Below, in pieces: positions 9,858-18,874 of a stretch of DNA of 64,000 bases. Position 1 is the stretch's first letter; the number at the start of each line of letters is the position of its first letter. Source of the DNA: Gleimia coleocanis DSM 15436 (GTDB taxonomy: Bacteria; Actinomycetota; Actinomycetes; Actinomycetales; Actinomycetaceae); assembly GCF_000159015.1 (NCBI RefSeq), contig NZ_DS999543.1, positions 434,001-498,000 on the forward strand, given 5' to 3'. The position numbers and the translations under genes were made by a program. The notes below the pieces were generated by a model that saw nothing but the letters and a program-made list of their open reading frames with translations, ran no database searches and was not told the origin of the DNA.

Positions 9858-9907
9858 AAAGTATTTGCCTGTCTAAGAACCTCGATTCTTAGACAGGCAA
9901 ATACTTT
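9858..9907. terminator. 22-bp perfect inverted repeat between convergent genes
   Basis: The arms 9858-9879 and 9886-9907 (AAAGTATTTGCCTGTCTAAG.. and its complement) are perfectly complementary around a 6-nt loop. They lie between the ends of miaB (plus) and the YbjN gene (minus). Short T-runs flank both sides, so it likely terminates transcription in both directions. Confidence 0.8.
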
Positions 9908-9914
9908 AAACAGA

Positions 9915-10469
9915 TTAAAAGCCAGGCGGGATAAGTTTCGGAAGCTCGCGAATCGCGGTGCGAACCCCCTGGGCAGCATTATGTAACAGCGTCTTAAACT
10001 GCGAAGGCGTGGCGCCCTCAGCTACAAAGAAAGTGCAGTCTAAACGAATCATCCACTGTGCGTCCACTTTATCAACGTAGGCGGTTGGTAAGAACCAACG
10101 CGCATTCCACTCATTAGTAGCGTCAATTAGCAGGTGTAAAACCTTATCGTTTTCCTCGTCGCTTAAAGCATTAGCAGGAACTTCCGGGTTAACCCCGGGC
10201 TGAGTTACTGGAAACTCGGCTTTAACCAGAAGCCATACGCGTTCAGGGTCAGTGGATAGGCGTAAGACAACGTCTTCGTAAACAGTTTGGAAAACGCCCT
10301 CGGAAATTTCAGACAACTCAATCTGAGCATCCGCAGCCAAATCTTTTAATCTGGAAGCAGATAAATCCTGGTAAAGATGCTCAATCGGCGCCACTGGCTC
10401 AGTAACTGGTTTTTCGTAAGTTTCCGGCTGCAGAGCTGTCCACACGTTAGAAAGTAAACGCTTAATCAA
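9915..10469 (-). CDS. YbjN domain-containing protein (second of a pair)
   Basis: This 184-residue protein belongs to the YbjN / type III chaperone-like superfamily seen as pairs between miaB and miaA in many actinobacteria. The N-terminal 45 residues are variable. The core has the alternating strand-helix pattern with FQTVYEDVVLRLSTD and WNARWFLPTAYVDK followed by MIRLDCTFFVAEGAT. Biochemical function is unknown. It overlaps the upstream YbjN gene by 8 bp, so the two are translated together. Assignment rests on fold-type pattern and synteny. Confidence 0.7.
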   Translation of the reverse strand: MIKRLLSNVWTALQPETYEKPVTEPVAPIEHLYQDLSASRLKDLAADAQIELSEISEGVFQTVYEDVVLRLSTDPERVWLLVKAEFPVTQPGVNPEVPANALSDEENDKVLHLLIDATNEWNARWFLPTAYVDKVDAQWMIRLDCTFFVAEGATPSQFKTLLHNAAQGVRTAIRELPKLIPPGF

Positions 10470-10941
10470 CTTTCGGCTCCTCTGGAGGATTCATCCACGG
10501 ATCAGCAAACTCGTGTTCTAAACGATCCATAGCCTGGGCAGTCGCTGCGATTGCCATGCGCAGTTCCTCACGAAGCTGAAGGTCAGTGACGTTTTGGGAA
10601 TCCCACTGGAAACGCCACGACGTGCTGAACACAATGTAGCCGTCATCAGTTACTTTAAACGCCATACGCGGAGCGTAAGTAGAAGAAGCCGCAGACTGCA
10701 CAATATTCTTCGCCAACGCAATATAGGCTACATTCAGGCGACGTCCCCACTGCCCCAGGAAAACCAGGCACTTTCCATTTCGGTCATCGTCAATCCGTGC
10801 AATAAAAGCCGTGAAATTTGGGTAGGGGAGCAAAATACTAGAGTCAGCGGCATTAACCGCAAAGCGGATTCCCAATTTTTTGAGTTCCGCTTCGATACGT
10901 TCCCCGGTGATGGGACGCAGTTCGACTTCTAACTTGCTCAT
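10462..10941 (-). CDS. YbjN domain-containing protein (first of a pair)
   Basis: This protein of about 159 residues begins MSKLEVELRPITGERIEAEL and contains the YbjN core (FTAFIARIDDDRNGKCLVFL, DGYIVFSTSWRFQWDS) with C-terminal helices. A longer open frame to 10974 exists, but ATG 10941 fits better: a -10 hexamer TATACT (minus strand, 10949-10954) ends 7 nt upstream of it and there is no Shine-Dalgarno sequence, suggesting a leaderless mRNA. It is divergent from miaA and overlaps its downstream partner. Function unknown. Confidence 0.7.
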   Translation of the reverse strand: MSKLEVELRPITGERIEAELKKLGIRFAVNAADSSILLPYPNFTAFIARIDDDRNGKCLVFLGQWGRRLNVAYIALAKNIVQSAASSTYAPRMAFKVTDDGYIVFSTSWRFQWDSQNVTDLQLREELRMAIAATAQAMDRLEHEFADPWMNPPEEPKVD

Positions 10942-10948
10942 GCATTTA

Positions 10949-10954
10949 AGTATA
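10949..10954 (-). promoter_or_regulatory. Candidate -10 element of a leaderless promoter
   Basis: On the minus strand TATACT is followed by 7 nt and then ATG of the first YbjN gene, placing the likely transcription start at or next to the start codon. No ribosome site is visible. Leaderless mRNAs are common in actinobacteria. Confidence 0.45.
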
Positions 10955-10991
10955 GGTGAAAAGGAAGCGGACAAGCGTGTAAGGTTGTGGT

Positions 10992-11903
10992 GTGATGATT
11001 GCGATTATTGGGCCCACGGCTTCAGGGAAAACTGGGCTGGCATTGGAACTAGCTGCAGAAGCTGGCGGCGAGATTATTAACATGGATGCCTACGCCTTGT
11101 ACCGGGGAATGGATATTGGCACCGCAAAACCTACGTTGGCGGAACAGAAGCGGGTACGTCATCACTTGATTGACATTTTGGATATTCACGAGGGCGCCAC
11201 GGTAGCCGACTATCAGGAGGCAGCTCGTGAAGCCGTGAAAGATATTCAGAGTCGTAATAAGCCGGTCTTTGCTGTAGGTGGTTCAGGTCTTTACGTGCGT
11301 GCTCTGTGTGACAAGATAAGTTTCCCCGGAACTGATAATACGATCCGCGAGCGTTTAGAGGCAGAATGCGCTGAAGTAGGTTCGTTGGAACTCTACCGGC
11401 GTTTGGCTAAGTTAGATCCGGTTGCTGCACAGAATATGCATTGGAATAATGCGCGTAGAGTTATTCGCGCGTTGGAAGTTATTGAACTCACTGGCCAGCC
11501 GTATTCTGCGACACTGCCTTCTTATGAAACTGAGATTCCAACTGTTTTTATCGGTTTGCGTCGTGAGTATGAGGATATTGACGTACGAATTCAGAAGCGT
11601 ACGGAAGCGATGTTTGCTGAAGGGCTCGTAGCTGAGGTTGAGGGACTTTTAGAGCAGGGTTTGGCACATACTCGTACTGCTCGAAAGGCCACCGGCTATG
11701 GGGAGGTTATTCAGCTTCTGGCGGGTGAGATTACAGAGGTTGAAGCTGTTGAAGCAGTTGCGCAATCTACTCGTCAGTTAGTGCGACGCCAGATGAAGTG
11801 GTTTAAACGTGACCCACGGATTCATTGGATTGACGCGACGGGCAAAAGCAACGCGGAGATTTTTGCTGAGGCGAAAAATATTCTAGCGGCTTACCAGCAG
11901 TAG
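10992..11903 (+). CDS. miaA: tRNA dimethylallyltransferase MiaA
   Basis: MiaA transfers a dimethylallyl group to N6 of A37 in tRNAs reading UNN codons, the substrate for MiaB encoded upstream. The P-loop GPTASGKTGLALELA lies at residues 7-21, and NMDAYALYRGMDIGTAKP and the conserved block HHLIDILDIHEGATVADY follow. GGSGLYVRALCD and ARKATGYGEVI with QLVRRQMKWFKRDPRI complete the family pattern. Length 303 is normal. The GTG at 10992 and ATG at 10995 are adjacent candidate starts. The last 13 bp overlap the 3' end of the convergent lipoprotein gene. In many actinobacteria dapF follows miaA, but here it does not. Confidence 0.95.
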   Translation: MMIAIIGPTASGKTGLALELAAEAGGEIINMDAYALYRGMDIGTAKPTLAEQKRVRHHLIDILDIHEGATVADYQEAAREAVKDIQSRNKPVFAVGGSGLYVRALCDKISFPGTDNTIRERLEAECAEVGSLELYRRLAKLDPVAAQNMHWNNARRVIRALEVIELTGQPYSATLPSYETEIPTVFIGLRREYEDIDVRIQKRTEAMFAEGLVAEVEGLLEQGLAHTRTARKATGYGEVIQLLAGEITEVEAVEAVAQSTRQLVRRQMKWFKRDPRIHWIDATGKSNAEIFAEAKNILAAYQQ

Positions 11904-12430
11904 GTGCCGTCGCTTTTTTGAAAAATTGCGATTTCAGCGTAGTCAGCACCTGGGGTTTCAAACCTAAACACTGGGTTTTTTAACTCGAAATCTGCCGGTA
12001 TCGTCCATGCAATGGACGGGGTACTACACTCACCAGACCCACTTTCTTTACCATTCATGAACATGGTGACCGCAACATTGTCCCCTTTGCAGACGGGGAT
12101 GATTTTGACAATTTCTCCTAAAGAATAGTCAGCCTGAAAGTCCTCACTCGGTTTCACAATAGCGGTGAACTTAAAACCAGGATCAGTTTCAATCTGAAAA
12201 GCGCCTGGGTTTTTATTCAAGTAGTTTTCCAAAGCACCTGGTTGTAGATTTGCGTAGAGCTCTTGCAAACTCACGGGTGCTCCATCCATGCTATTGGAAC
12301 TGGGTTCTTCACTAATAGGAACCGGAGTAACCGAAGAATCGGAGCTTGGGCCAGTGGTTTGTGCACAAGATGATATGAAAAATGCTAAGGCTACTAACCC
12401 GCAAAATAGTGAAAGATTTTTAGTTCCCAT
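11891..12430 (-). CDS. Putative lipoprotein of unknown function
   Basis: This is a 179-residue secreted lipoprotein. A short charged N terminus (MGTKN) is followed by a hydrophobic segment and a lipobox FISSC with the lipidated Cys at residue 22. A Ser/Pro/Thr-rich linker (about 23-50) leads into a small domain (about 55-179) containing three further cysteines (IIPVCKGDNV, SGSGECSTPS and a C-terminal TYCW). I do not recognise a family. It occupies the position between miaA and the RsmC-like gene where dapF is often found, and its 3' end overlaps miaA by 13 bp. Confidence 0.75.
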   Translation of the reverse strand: MGTKNLSLFCGLVALAFFISSCAQTTGPSSDSSVTPVPISEEPSSNSMDGAPVSLQELYANLQPGALENYLNKNPGAFQIETDPGFKFTAIVKPSEDFQADYSLGEIVKIIPVCKGDNVAVTMFMNGKESGSGECSTPSIAWTIPADFELKNPVFRFETPGADYAEIAIFQKSDGTYCW

Positions 12431-12470
12431 ATCTTATGCTCCTACTGGAAGTTAAGATATGTCAATAGTT

Positions 12471-13127
12471 TCAGCGAGTTACCCGCAGCAGGCGGAAACC
12501 TTTCTTAGAAGCAGCTTTCTCAGCTTGGAAACCTTGGTCATTAAGCCAAGTAGTTAAAGAATCAGCGCCCAGATTCTTGGCAACTATCAGCCAGGCAACG
12601 CCTTCATCAGCTAGTAGAGAAAGCCAATCTAGCAAAATTTGATGCGTCTCAGCTTTGCCCACGCGAATTGGTGGATTTGACCAAATCAAATCAAACTGCA
12701 GGCCTTCGGCACGGGCTTTTTCTAACGCCTCATGAGCGTAGTAAGTTTCCACATTCGTACACCCATTAGCATTAGCGTTGCGTTTGGTTAAGTCCAGGGC
12801 ACGTCCATTAACATCAACTGCCCAGATTTTTGCGTCTGGACTGAACTTGCCTAAGAGAGTGGAAATAACGCCCCAACCGCAACCAACATCTAAGAAACGT
12901 CCACTTGCCGGAGGTTCAGGAACTTCTTTTAGTAGCACTTTCGTACCCGGGTCTAAACGCGAAGCAGAGAAAACCTGATCCGCCACCTGCATTTGCAGGT
13001 CAAACCCGCGGAGAGAAAACTCCAGGGTGCTCATTTCAGCTTTGGTAGCTGGAGGTACGTCCGTGAAGTAGTGGACTTTCGAAATCTCTTTAACGTTAGG
13101 TGCAGAAAGTGCTTCTTTATTACTCAC
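12471..13127 (-). CDS. Class I SAM-dependent methyltransferase, RsmC-like
   Basis: This 218-residue methyltransferase has the SAM-binding motif I FLDVGCGWGVIS and the base-methyltransferase motif IV NPPIRVGK, as in RsmC/RlmG enzymes that methylate N2 of guanine in rRNA. Motif II (AVDVNGRALDLTKRNA) is clear. Compared with E. coli RsmC it lacks the N-terminal pseudo-MTase half, like its actinobacterial relatives next to hflX. Substrate is inferred only as rRNA guanine. It is divergent from hflX. Confidence 0.82.
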   Translation of the reverse strand: MSNKEALSAPNVKEISKVHYFTDVPPATKAEMSTLEFSLRGFDLQMQVADQVFSASRLDPGTKVLLKEVPEPPASGRFLDVGCGWGVISTLLGKFSPDAKIWAVDVNGRALDLTKRNANANGCTNVETYYAHEALEKARAEGLQFDLIWSNPPIRVGKAETHQILLDWLSLLADEGVAWLIVAKNLGADSLTTWLNDQGFQAEKAASKKGFRLLRVTR

Positions 13128-13231
13128 CCTTTAACCCTAAAACATCTAACTGTGGATAACAATCTGCAATCCATGAAATGCCCATTATAATAGGAAGATA
13201 CGTGAAAAATCCCTGAACTGAGGACCGCAAC

Positions 13232-14863
13232 TTGACTGAAAACCTGAACCCACACGCAGACCTTGATCAAGCTAAAGCAGTGGTTGATCGCGTCCTCGAA
13301 CGTCAAAAACAGGGGGTAAAGAAGCTAGTTCACACTGCGGATAGTTCCGCATTAATTGAGGGGCTGGCAGAAACGCACTCGGAAAATCTCGAGGGTGGAC
13401 AGGTCATGCCTAAACGTGGCGGAGTATTCGCTAACCGCGCTGCCTCCCTGCAGTCTACTCAAGGGCAGGTAGAAAACTCAGCGGGTGCGATGGAACGTGA
13501 AGCTCGTCAGGCAACTCGCCGTGTTGCCTCCATGAGCACGGAACTTGAAGATGTTTCAGAAGTTGAATACCGCCAGATTCGTTTGGAAAAAGTGGTTCTC
13601 GTAGGAATCTACGCCACTGACGTAGAAGACGCGGAAAACTCACTACACGAACTGGCAGCACTAGCTGAAACCGCTGGCTCTGAAGTTCTGGATGGTATGC
13701 TACAGCGCCGCGATATGCCTGACCCAGCTACCTATCTGGGCAAGGGCAAAGCGAAAGAGCTTGCCGAAATCGTAGCTGACTGTGGGGCAGACACTGTAAT
13801 TGTTGACGGTGAACTTGCGCCTTCCCAACGCCGTGGTTTAGAAGACGCTGTGAAAGTTAAAGTAGTTGACCGGACTGCTTTGATTTTGGATATTTTTGCC
13901 CAACACGCACAGTCTCGTGAGGGCAAAGCCCAGGTTGAATTAGCTCAACTTGAGTACTTACTGCCACGTTTGCGTGGTTGGGGTGAATCAATGTCTCGTC
14001 AGGCCGGCGGGCGCGTCGCCGGTGGTGAAGGTATCGGCTCCCGCGGTCCGGGTGAAACTAAGATTGAACTTGATCGTCGTCGTATTCGCAAGCGTATGTC
14101 GAAGCTTCGCAATGAGATTGCCGCTATGAAACCGGCGCGCGACACCCAACGCCAGTCTCGCCGCAGTGGAGAAATCCCCTCCGTCGCAATCGCTGGCTAC
14201 ACTAACGCTGGCAAATCTACGTTGCTGAACCGCCTGACCGGGGCTGAAGTGATGGTGCAGAACGCGCTTTTCGCAACCTTGGATCCTACCGTTCGGCAAA
14301 CTAAAACTGATGATGGTCGTCTCTATACTCTCACCGACACAGTTGGTTTCGTGCGTAACCTACCAACCCAGCTGGTCGAAGCCTTCCGTTCAACTCTGGA
14401 AGAAGTCGGTGACGCGGACTTGATCGTACACGTCGTTGACGCGGCTCACCCAGATCCAATGGGGCAGATTAAAGCAGTACACGCAGTATTTGAAACTATT
14501 GACGGAGCAATGGAAATCCCAGAAATCATTGCTTTGAATAAAGCGGATTTAGCAACTGAAGCAGATTTAGCAGTGCTGCGTTCCTTGCTGCCAAACTCTG
14601 TAGCTGTCTCAGCTCATACGGGTGCGGGTATGGGGGATTTACAGGAACTAATTGCCCAGATGTTGCCACGTCCATCCGTGAAAGTTGATGTGGTAGTGCC
14701 TTACGCACACGGGGACTTAGTCCACCGGTTCCATAATGACGGCGAGATTGAGTTGGAAGAATATCTTCCTGAGGGTACTCACCTGGTTGGTTTAGTGAGC
14801 CAAGCATTGGCGTATGATCTCAACCGGGTTGCTGTGGCAACTGATTCCGGAAATGCAGAATGA
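13232..14863 (+). CDS. hflX: GTPase HflX (ribosome-associated)
   Basis: HflX is a ribosome-splitting GTPase that rescues stalled 50S/70S particles under stress. The 543-residue protein has a variable N-terminal extension of about 105 residues, then the HflX nucleotide-binding domain (YLGKGKAKELAEIV, DGELAPSQRRGLEDAV) and the glycine-rich block RGPGETKIELDRRRI. The G domain has G1 GYTNAGKST (from residue 322), G3 DTVGFVRNLP and G4 NKAD. The TTG at 13232 is preceded by GAGGA at good spacing. Its stop overlaps the next gene's ATG (ATGA), so translation of the helicase is coupled. Confidence 0.95.
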   Translation: MTENLNPHADLDQAKAVVDRVLERQKQGVKKLVHTADSSALIEGLAETHSENLEGGQVMPKRGGVFANRAASLQSTQGQVENSAGAMEREARQATRRVASMSTELEDVSEVEYRQIRLEKVVLVGIYATDVEDAENSLHELAALAETAGSEVLDGMLQRRDMPDPATYLGKGKAKELAEIVADCGADTVIVDGELAPSQRRGLEDAVKVKVVDRTALILDIFAQHAQSREGKAQVELAQLEYLLPRLRGWGESMSRQAGGRVAGGEGIGSRGPGETKIELDRRRIRKRMSKLRNEIAAMKPARDTQRQSRRSGEIPSVAIAGYTNAGKSTLLNRLTGAEVMVQNALFATLDPTVRQTKTDDGRLYTLTDTVGFVRNLPTQLVEAFRSTLEEVGDADLIVHVVDAAHPDPMGQIKAVHAVFETIDGAMEIPEIIALNKADLATEADLAVLRSLLPNSVAVSAHTGAGMGDLQELIAQMLPRPSVKVDVVVPYAHGDLVHRFHNDGEIELEEYLPEGTHLVGLVSQALAYDLNRVAVATDSGNAE

Positions 14864-16782
14864 GTGAGGAAACCTCAGAACTTGACCTTTTAGATGAGGT
14901 GGTTAGTTCTTTCGGGGGAAGTGCGCGTGCTGGTCAGCAACAGATGGTACGTACGGTTGCTTCTGCTTTAGCTGAGGATAAGATTGCCCTGATTCAAGCG
15001 GGAACCGGCACGGGTAAGTCCTTTGGATATTTGGTTCCGGTGATGCAGCGGGTTGCTAACACTAAAGAACGGGTGATTGTAGCGACGGCAACTTTAGCTT
15101 TGCAACGTCAGATTTTAGAAAAGGATGCTCCCTGCGTAAATGAGCATTTGCCGAAACCTGTTAAAGTGGCTGCCCTGAAAGGTTGGAATAACTATCTGTG
15201 CCTGCATAAAGTTGAGGGTGGTTACGCTGAAGAATACGCATTATTTCCCTCTGATTTAGTTGATTTCGCACCTAAAACTTCATCTGCGACGGGTAAAGAG
15301 ATTGTGCGGGTGCGTGAGTGGGCGAAGCAGACTGATACTGGCGACCGCGATGATTTAAAACCCGGGGTTAGTGATCAGGTTTGGCGACAGGTCAGCGTGC
15401 CTTCAAATGAGTGTTTGGGCTCTACTTGTCCGCTTCGCGATGAGTGTTTCCCGGCTTTAGCGCGGGAACGGGCTACAGAAGCTAATGTGGTGATTACAAA
15501 CCACGCGGTTTTAGGTATTCACGCTACTTCTGAGAATAAGATGTGCGGTGAGTTTGATGCCTTAGTGGTAGATGAAGCGCATGATTTGATGCGGATCGTA
15601 CATTCTCAGGCGACATTGCGTTTGCACCCGGGGGCGGCGGTTACGAAGATGCGTTGGGCTGGACGCTTAGCGGGAGTGGCTACTACTGCGGTGGAAACTA
15701 GTCTACAAGGGTTGGAAAAGGTTTTAGAAGGCTTTTCTGAAGGATTGTTACGAACTCGTCCTGAGGAATTACAGGATGCGATGCGTCTGCTAGATACTGA
15801 AGTGCGGTTGGTGCTTTCGAGTATCAACACATCTGATAAAGATGCTGCGGAAAAGAAGTTGGCGACTGGGGTAGTTGCGGAATTAGCGGAGTTTTTGGAC
15901 GCTTGGGATCGCCCCGTTGAGTCTATGATTACTTGGGTGACGCAGCGTGATGAGGACCCGGCGGTGCTTAACTGTGTGCCATTGGACGTGTCTGCTCCGA
16001 TTGCGTTTAATTTATTTTCTGAGAAAGCTGTGGTGTTGACTTCGGCAACGCTTAAGTTGGGGGGTTCTTTTGGTCCGTTAGCTTCCGAGGTCGGTGTCTA
16101 TAGGGTTGAAAGTGAACTAGAAATGGTTGACGTGGGTAGTCCGTTCGATCCTGCGAAACAAGGCATCCTCTATGTCGCAGCAGAACTTCCAGCGCCTCCG
16201 CGTTCTGGGGTGAGTGAAGAACAGCTACAGACTTTACTGCGACTTACTGAAGCAAGTGGCGGGGGAATGTTAGGGTTGTTTTCTTCAAAGCGAGCTGCGC
16301 AACAGGCAGCTGACTACCTGCGGGAAAGCACTGATTTGCCAGTTCTCTTACAGGGAGAAGACCAGCTTTCTAACTTGGTGCAGGAGTTCCGTGAGGATTC
16401 TCAAACCTGCTTAGTGGGCACTATGTCGCTTTGGCAAGGAATCGATATTAAGGGACCTAACTGTCGTTTGGTAGTTATGGACCGTATTCCGTTCCCCGTT
16501 CCGTCTGATCCGGTAATTGAGGCTAGAAATGATGAGGCTGCCCGCAAGGGGCAGAATCCATTCCAAGTGGTTTCACTTAGCCATGCTTCACTGTTGATGG
16601 CGCAGGGAGCTGGCCGTTTACTACGTTCAGTAGACGACCAGGGAATGGTTGCGGTGTTGGATTCACGTTTGGCGACTAAACCGTATGGAATGTTTATTCG
16701 GAAGTCGCTGCCGCAACTTTGGCCAACGACCAGCATAGAAGTTGCTGTTGGTGCGATGAAGCGTTTAGCAGAAGGCATTTAG
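14860..16782 (+). CDS. DinG/XPD-family ATP-dependent DNA helicase
   Basis: This 640-residue superfamily 2 helicase has Walker A AGTGTGKSFGYLVP (from residue 47) and a DEAH box (VVDEAHDLMR, about 235). Between them are clustered cysteines (NECLGSTCPLRDEC) consistent with the iron-sulfur cluster of XPD/DinG helicases. The C-terminal helicase motifs include VGTMSLWQGIDIKG and GAGRLLRS. Related enzymes unwind 5'-tailed DNA, R-loops and G-quadruplexes. It is coupled to hflX by a 4-bp overlap, an arrangement seen in other actinobacteria. No LexA box was found before it. Confidence 0.9.
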   Translation: MSEETSELDLLDEVVSSFGGSARAGQQQMVRTVASALAEDKIALIQAGTGTGKSFGYLVPVMQRVANTKERVIVATATLALQRQILEKDAPCVNEHLPKPVKVAALKGWNNYLCLHKVEGGYAEEYALFPSDLVDFAPKTSSATGKEIVRVREWAKQTDTGDRDDLKPGVSDQVWRQVSVPSNECLGSTCPLRDECFPALARERATEANVVITNHAVLGIHATSENKMCGEFDALVVDEAHDLMRIVHSQATLRLHPGAAVTKMRWAGRLAGVATTAVETSLQGLEKVLEGFSEGLLRTRPEELQDAMRLLDTEVRLVLSSINTSDKDAAEKKLATGVVAELAEFLDAWDRPVESMITWVTQRDEDPAVLNCVPLDVSAPIAFNLFSEKAVVLTSATLKLGGSFGPLASEVGVYRVESELEMVDVGSPFDPAKQGILYVAAELPAPPRSGVSEEQLQTLLRLTEASGGGMLGLFSSKRAAQQAADYLRESTDLPVLLQGEDQLSNLVQEFREDSQTCLVGTMSLWQGIDIKGPNCRLVVMDRIPFPVPSDPVIEARNDEAARKGQNPFQVVSLSHASLLMAQGAGRLLRSVDDQGMVAVLDSRLATKPYGMFIRKSLPQLWPTTSIEVAVGAMKRLAEGI

Positions 16783-16812
16783 GGCTATAAGGCTTTTAGC
16801 TCTTTATAAAAG

Positions 16813-16846
16813 ATGTGGGCGACAAGGAATACCTTGTCGCCCACAT
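16813..16846. terminator. 15-bp perfect inverted repeat between convergent genes
   Basis: ATGTGGGCGACAAGG and its exact complement flank a 4-nt loop, between the end of the DinG-like gene and the end of ldh. It is probably a bidirectional terminator; no long T-run follows. Confidence 0.7.
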
Positions 16847-16858
16847 TAAAACTAGGGT

Positions 16859-17851
16859 TTACAGACCGAGTGCACGAGCCGCATCGCGCAGACGCTGAGC
16901 AGACTCATTCAAACCGTCACGTTCCTTCAAAGTCAGCGGTGGTTCCAGTACGCGGCCAGCACCGTTGCGGTCAACTAGAGTTGGAGCTGCCATAACTACG
17001 TCAGAGATGCCATTCCAATCTTCTAGCAGGGAGCAGACTGATAGGACGCGGTTTTCATCACGCAGGATAGCACCTGCGATAGAGGAAGCTGCTAGGCCGA
17101 TAGCCTTATCAGTTGCGCCCTTGCCATCGATAATCTTGTACGCAGAGTTTACAACTTCTTCGGCAATTTGATCGCGTAGCTCTGCGTCAAAGAGGCGGCC
17201 ATCTACGGTGAGACCCCAGTGACGTAGCGGGACGTTACCAATAACTGCAGATGACCACAGGGCAACTTCGGAGTCACCGTGCTCGCCAGCAATGTAAGCG
17301 TGGATATTTTGGGTAGCTACGCCAGTGTGCTTGGACACCAGGTAACGCAGACGGGAAGTATCCAGCACGGTACCGGAACCGAAAACCTGGTTACGTGGCA
17401 TGCCGGAAATTTTTAATGCTGCGTAGGTAACTACGTCCACTGGGTTAGTGATGTACATCTGGAATGCGTCTGGGGCTACGTCACAAATCTGTGGCGTAAT
17501 CTTACGCATCAAGTTGATCGTGGATTCTGCCAGGTCCAAGCGAGACTGGCCTGGTTTTTGCTTTGCGCCTGCGGTGACGATTACCAGGTCAGCACCCTTG
17601 ATGATTTCAATGTCATCAGAGCCTTCTACGGAGCCACAGGGAGTGAACTGAATGCCATGGGCAATGTCGAGAGCTTCAGCTGAGGCCTTGGAGCCGTTGA
17701 TGTCGTAGAGGACAATGTCGCGGGCGTCGCCACGCATTGCACAGGCGTATGCGGTTGCAGTGCCTACTGCGCCAGCGCCAATGATTGCAATCTTAGATGG
17801 GCGGCCAGTGGCCTTACCTGGGTACAGGGTTTGGGTCTTTGGGTTTGCCAT
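16859..17851 (-). CDS. ldh: L-lactate dehydrogenase
   Basis: This NAD-dependent enzyme reduces pyruvate to L-lactate, regenerating NAD in fermentation. The Rossmann fold starts IAIIGAGAVGTATAYA, followed by VLYDINGSKASAEALDI, whose Asp binds the NAD ribose. The catalytic loop arginine region is KQKPGQSRLDLAES, the substrate-binding Arg lies in SRLRYLVSKH, and the catalytic His is in YIAGEHGDSEVALW. The 330-residue length is normal. It is monocistronic and convergent with the DinG-like gene. Together with the sucB/lpdA genes this suggests a facultative, acid-forming fermenter. Confidence 0.95.
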   Translation of the reverse strand: MANPKTQTLYPGKATGRPSKIAIIGAGAVGTATAYACAMRGDARDIVLYDINGSKASAEALDIAHGIQFTPCGSVEGSDDIEIIKGADLVIVTAGAKQKPGQSRLDLAESTINLMRKITPQICDVAPDAFQMYITNPVDVVTYAALKISGMPRNQVFGSGTVLDTSRLRYLVSKHTGVATQNIHAYIAGEHGDSEVALWSSAVIGNVPLRHWGLTVDGRLFDAELRDQIAEEVVNSAYKIIDGKGATDKAIGLAASSIAGAILRDENRVLSVCSLLEDWNGISDVVMAAPTLVDRNGAGRVLEPPLTLKERDGLNESAQRLRDAARALGL

Positions 17852-17946
17852 TATTTTCCTTCAGCAGTGGTGTATAGGTCTTATCGTTTTATTTTAACCG
17901 GAAAAAGAGCAGTTGCGTCGGTTAGCTGTCAGATGTTGTGTTTGCG

Positions 17947-18666
17947 TTATAAAGAACGGATTACAGTTACTACTTTGCCCAGAATCTGAGCTTCATTACC
18001 GGGAATAGGTAGGTAGTTTTCGTTGCGGGGAAGTAGCCAAACGTTGCCACCTTTCTTAGAAAGGACTTTTACAGTGGCTTCTCCATCAAGCATGGCAGCG
18101 ACGATTTCACCTTCTTCTGCTGATTCTTGCTGGCGGATTACGACGTAGTCACCGTCGCAGATAGCTGCATCAATCATGGAATCACCAAAGACTTCCAAAA
18201 CGAATAGCTGCCCTTTGCCAGTAAAACGCTGAGGTAGGGTGAAAACGTCTTCAATGGATTGCTCTGCAGTGATTGGGGTGCCAGCGGCAATACGGCCTAC
18301 CAGTGGGGCATCGGTATTATGACCGTCAGAGATTTGGGATACCGGAATGAAGTAAGAGTCAGTCTTCAGGGGATTAGTTGCGCCAGGAGTTTCGGAAGAA
18401 GAATCGTTTTCCGATACTGGGTTAATGATTTCGAGGGCGCGTGAGATTCCCCGAGTACGTCGAATGTAGCCTTTTTCTTCCAGGATGTCGAGGTGATGCT
18501 TAATCGTGGAAGAAGAAGAGAGTCCAACTGCTTCTGCAATCTCACGAACTGAGGGGGCGAAGCCTTTTTGCCCGATGCTAGTTTGCAGGATCTCTAAGAT
18601 TGCGATTTGACGAGCACTAAGGGCAGGACGAGGTTCTGCTGCAGAGGTAGAGGTTTCTTTTGCCAT
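17947..18666 (-). CDS. lexA: SOS repressor LexA
   Basis: LexA represses SOS genes and cleaves itself when stimulated by the RecA filament. The N-terminal winged HTH (about residues 18-82) includes SVREIAEAVGLSSSSTIKHH. A longer-than-usual linker (about 83-120) leads to the S24 peptidase domain. The cleavage site is Ala128-Gly129 in GRIAAGTPI, the nucleophile is Ser163 in GDSMID, and the general base is Lys200 in EATVKVL. AAAGGA precedes the ATG. Three LexA-like boxes lie in the intergenic region shared with the divergent LysM gene, implying autoregulation. Confidence 0.97.
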   Translation of the reverse strand: MAKETSTSAAEPRPALSARQIAILEILQTSIGQKGFAPSVREIAEAVGLSSSSTIKHHLDILEEKGYIRRTRGISRALEIINPVSENDSSSETPGATNPLKTDSYFIPVSQISDGHNTDAPLVGRIAAGTPITAEQSIEDVFTLPQRFTGKGQLFVLEVFGDSMIDAAICDGDYVVIRQQESAEEGEIVAAMLDGEATVKVLSKKGGNVWLLPRNENYLPIPGNEAQILGKVVTVIRSL

Positions 18667-18782
18667 TAGTGTTTCCTTTGAATGCCAGACATTAAGTGGC
18701 TTAAAGATCTTATTTTAAAGATCGTGTCAGTGCACTTGTTTTTAATGAATCTGTATTCAGTTTACGTTGAAAAACAGAAAAA

Positions 18783-18798
18783 TGAAACATATGTTCGA
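18783..18798. promoter_or_regulatory. LexA-like box 1 between lexA and the LysM gene
   Basis: TGAAACATATGTTCGA matches the SOS operator with one half-site mismatch (GAAAC for CGAAC). It lies 117 bp upstream of lexA and is the box nearest to it. Confidence 0.65.
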
Positions 18799-18830
18799 AA
18801 AAGTCTTGCATTTGACTTTTAAATGCGATA

Positions 18831-18861
18831 TCGTACATATGTTCGACGAACAAGTGTTCGA
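18831..18861. promoter_or_regulatory. Tandem LexA boxes 2 and 3 before the LysM gene
   Basis: TCGTACATATGTTCGA (18831-18846) and ACGAACAAGTGTTCGA (18846-18861) are directly adjacent and share one base. The second is a consensus site and ends just 1 nt before the ribosome site AAGGAG (18863-18868) of the LysM gene. Repression here would block both promoter use and the early transcript. Confidence 0.88.
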
Positions 18862-18874
18862 TAAGGAGATGAAA

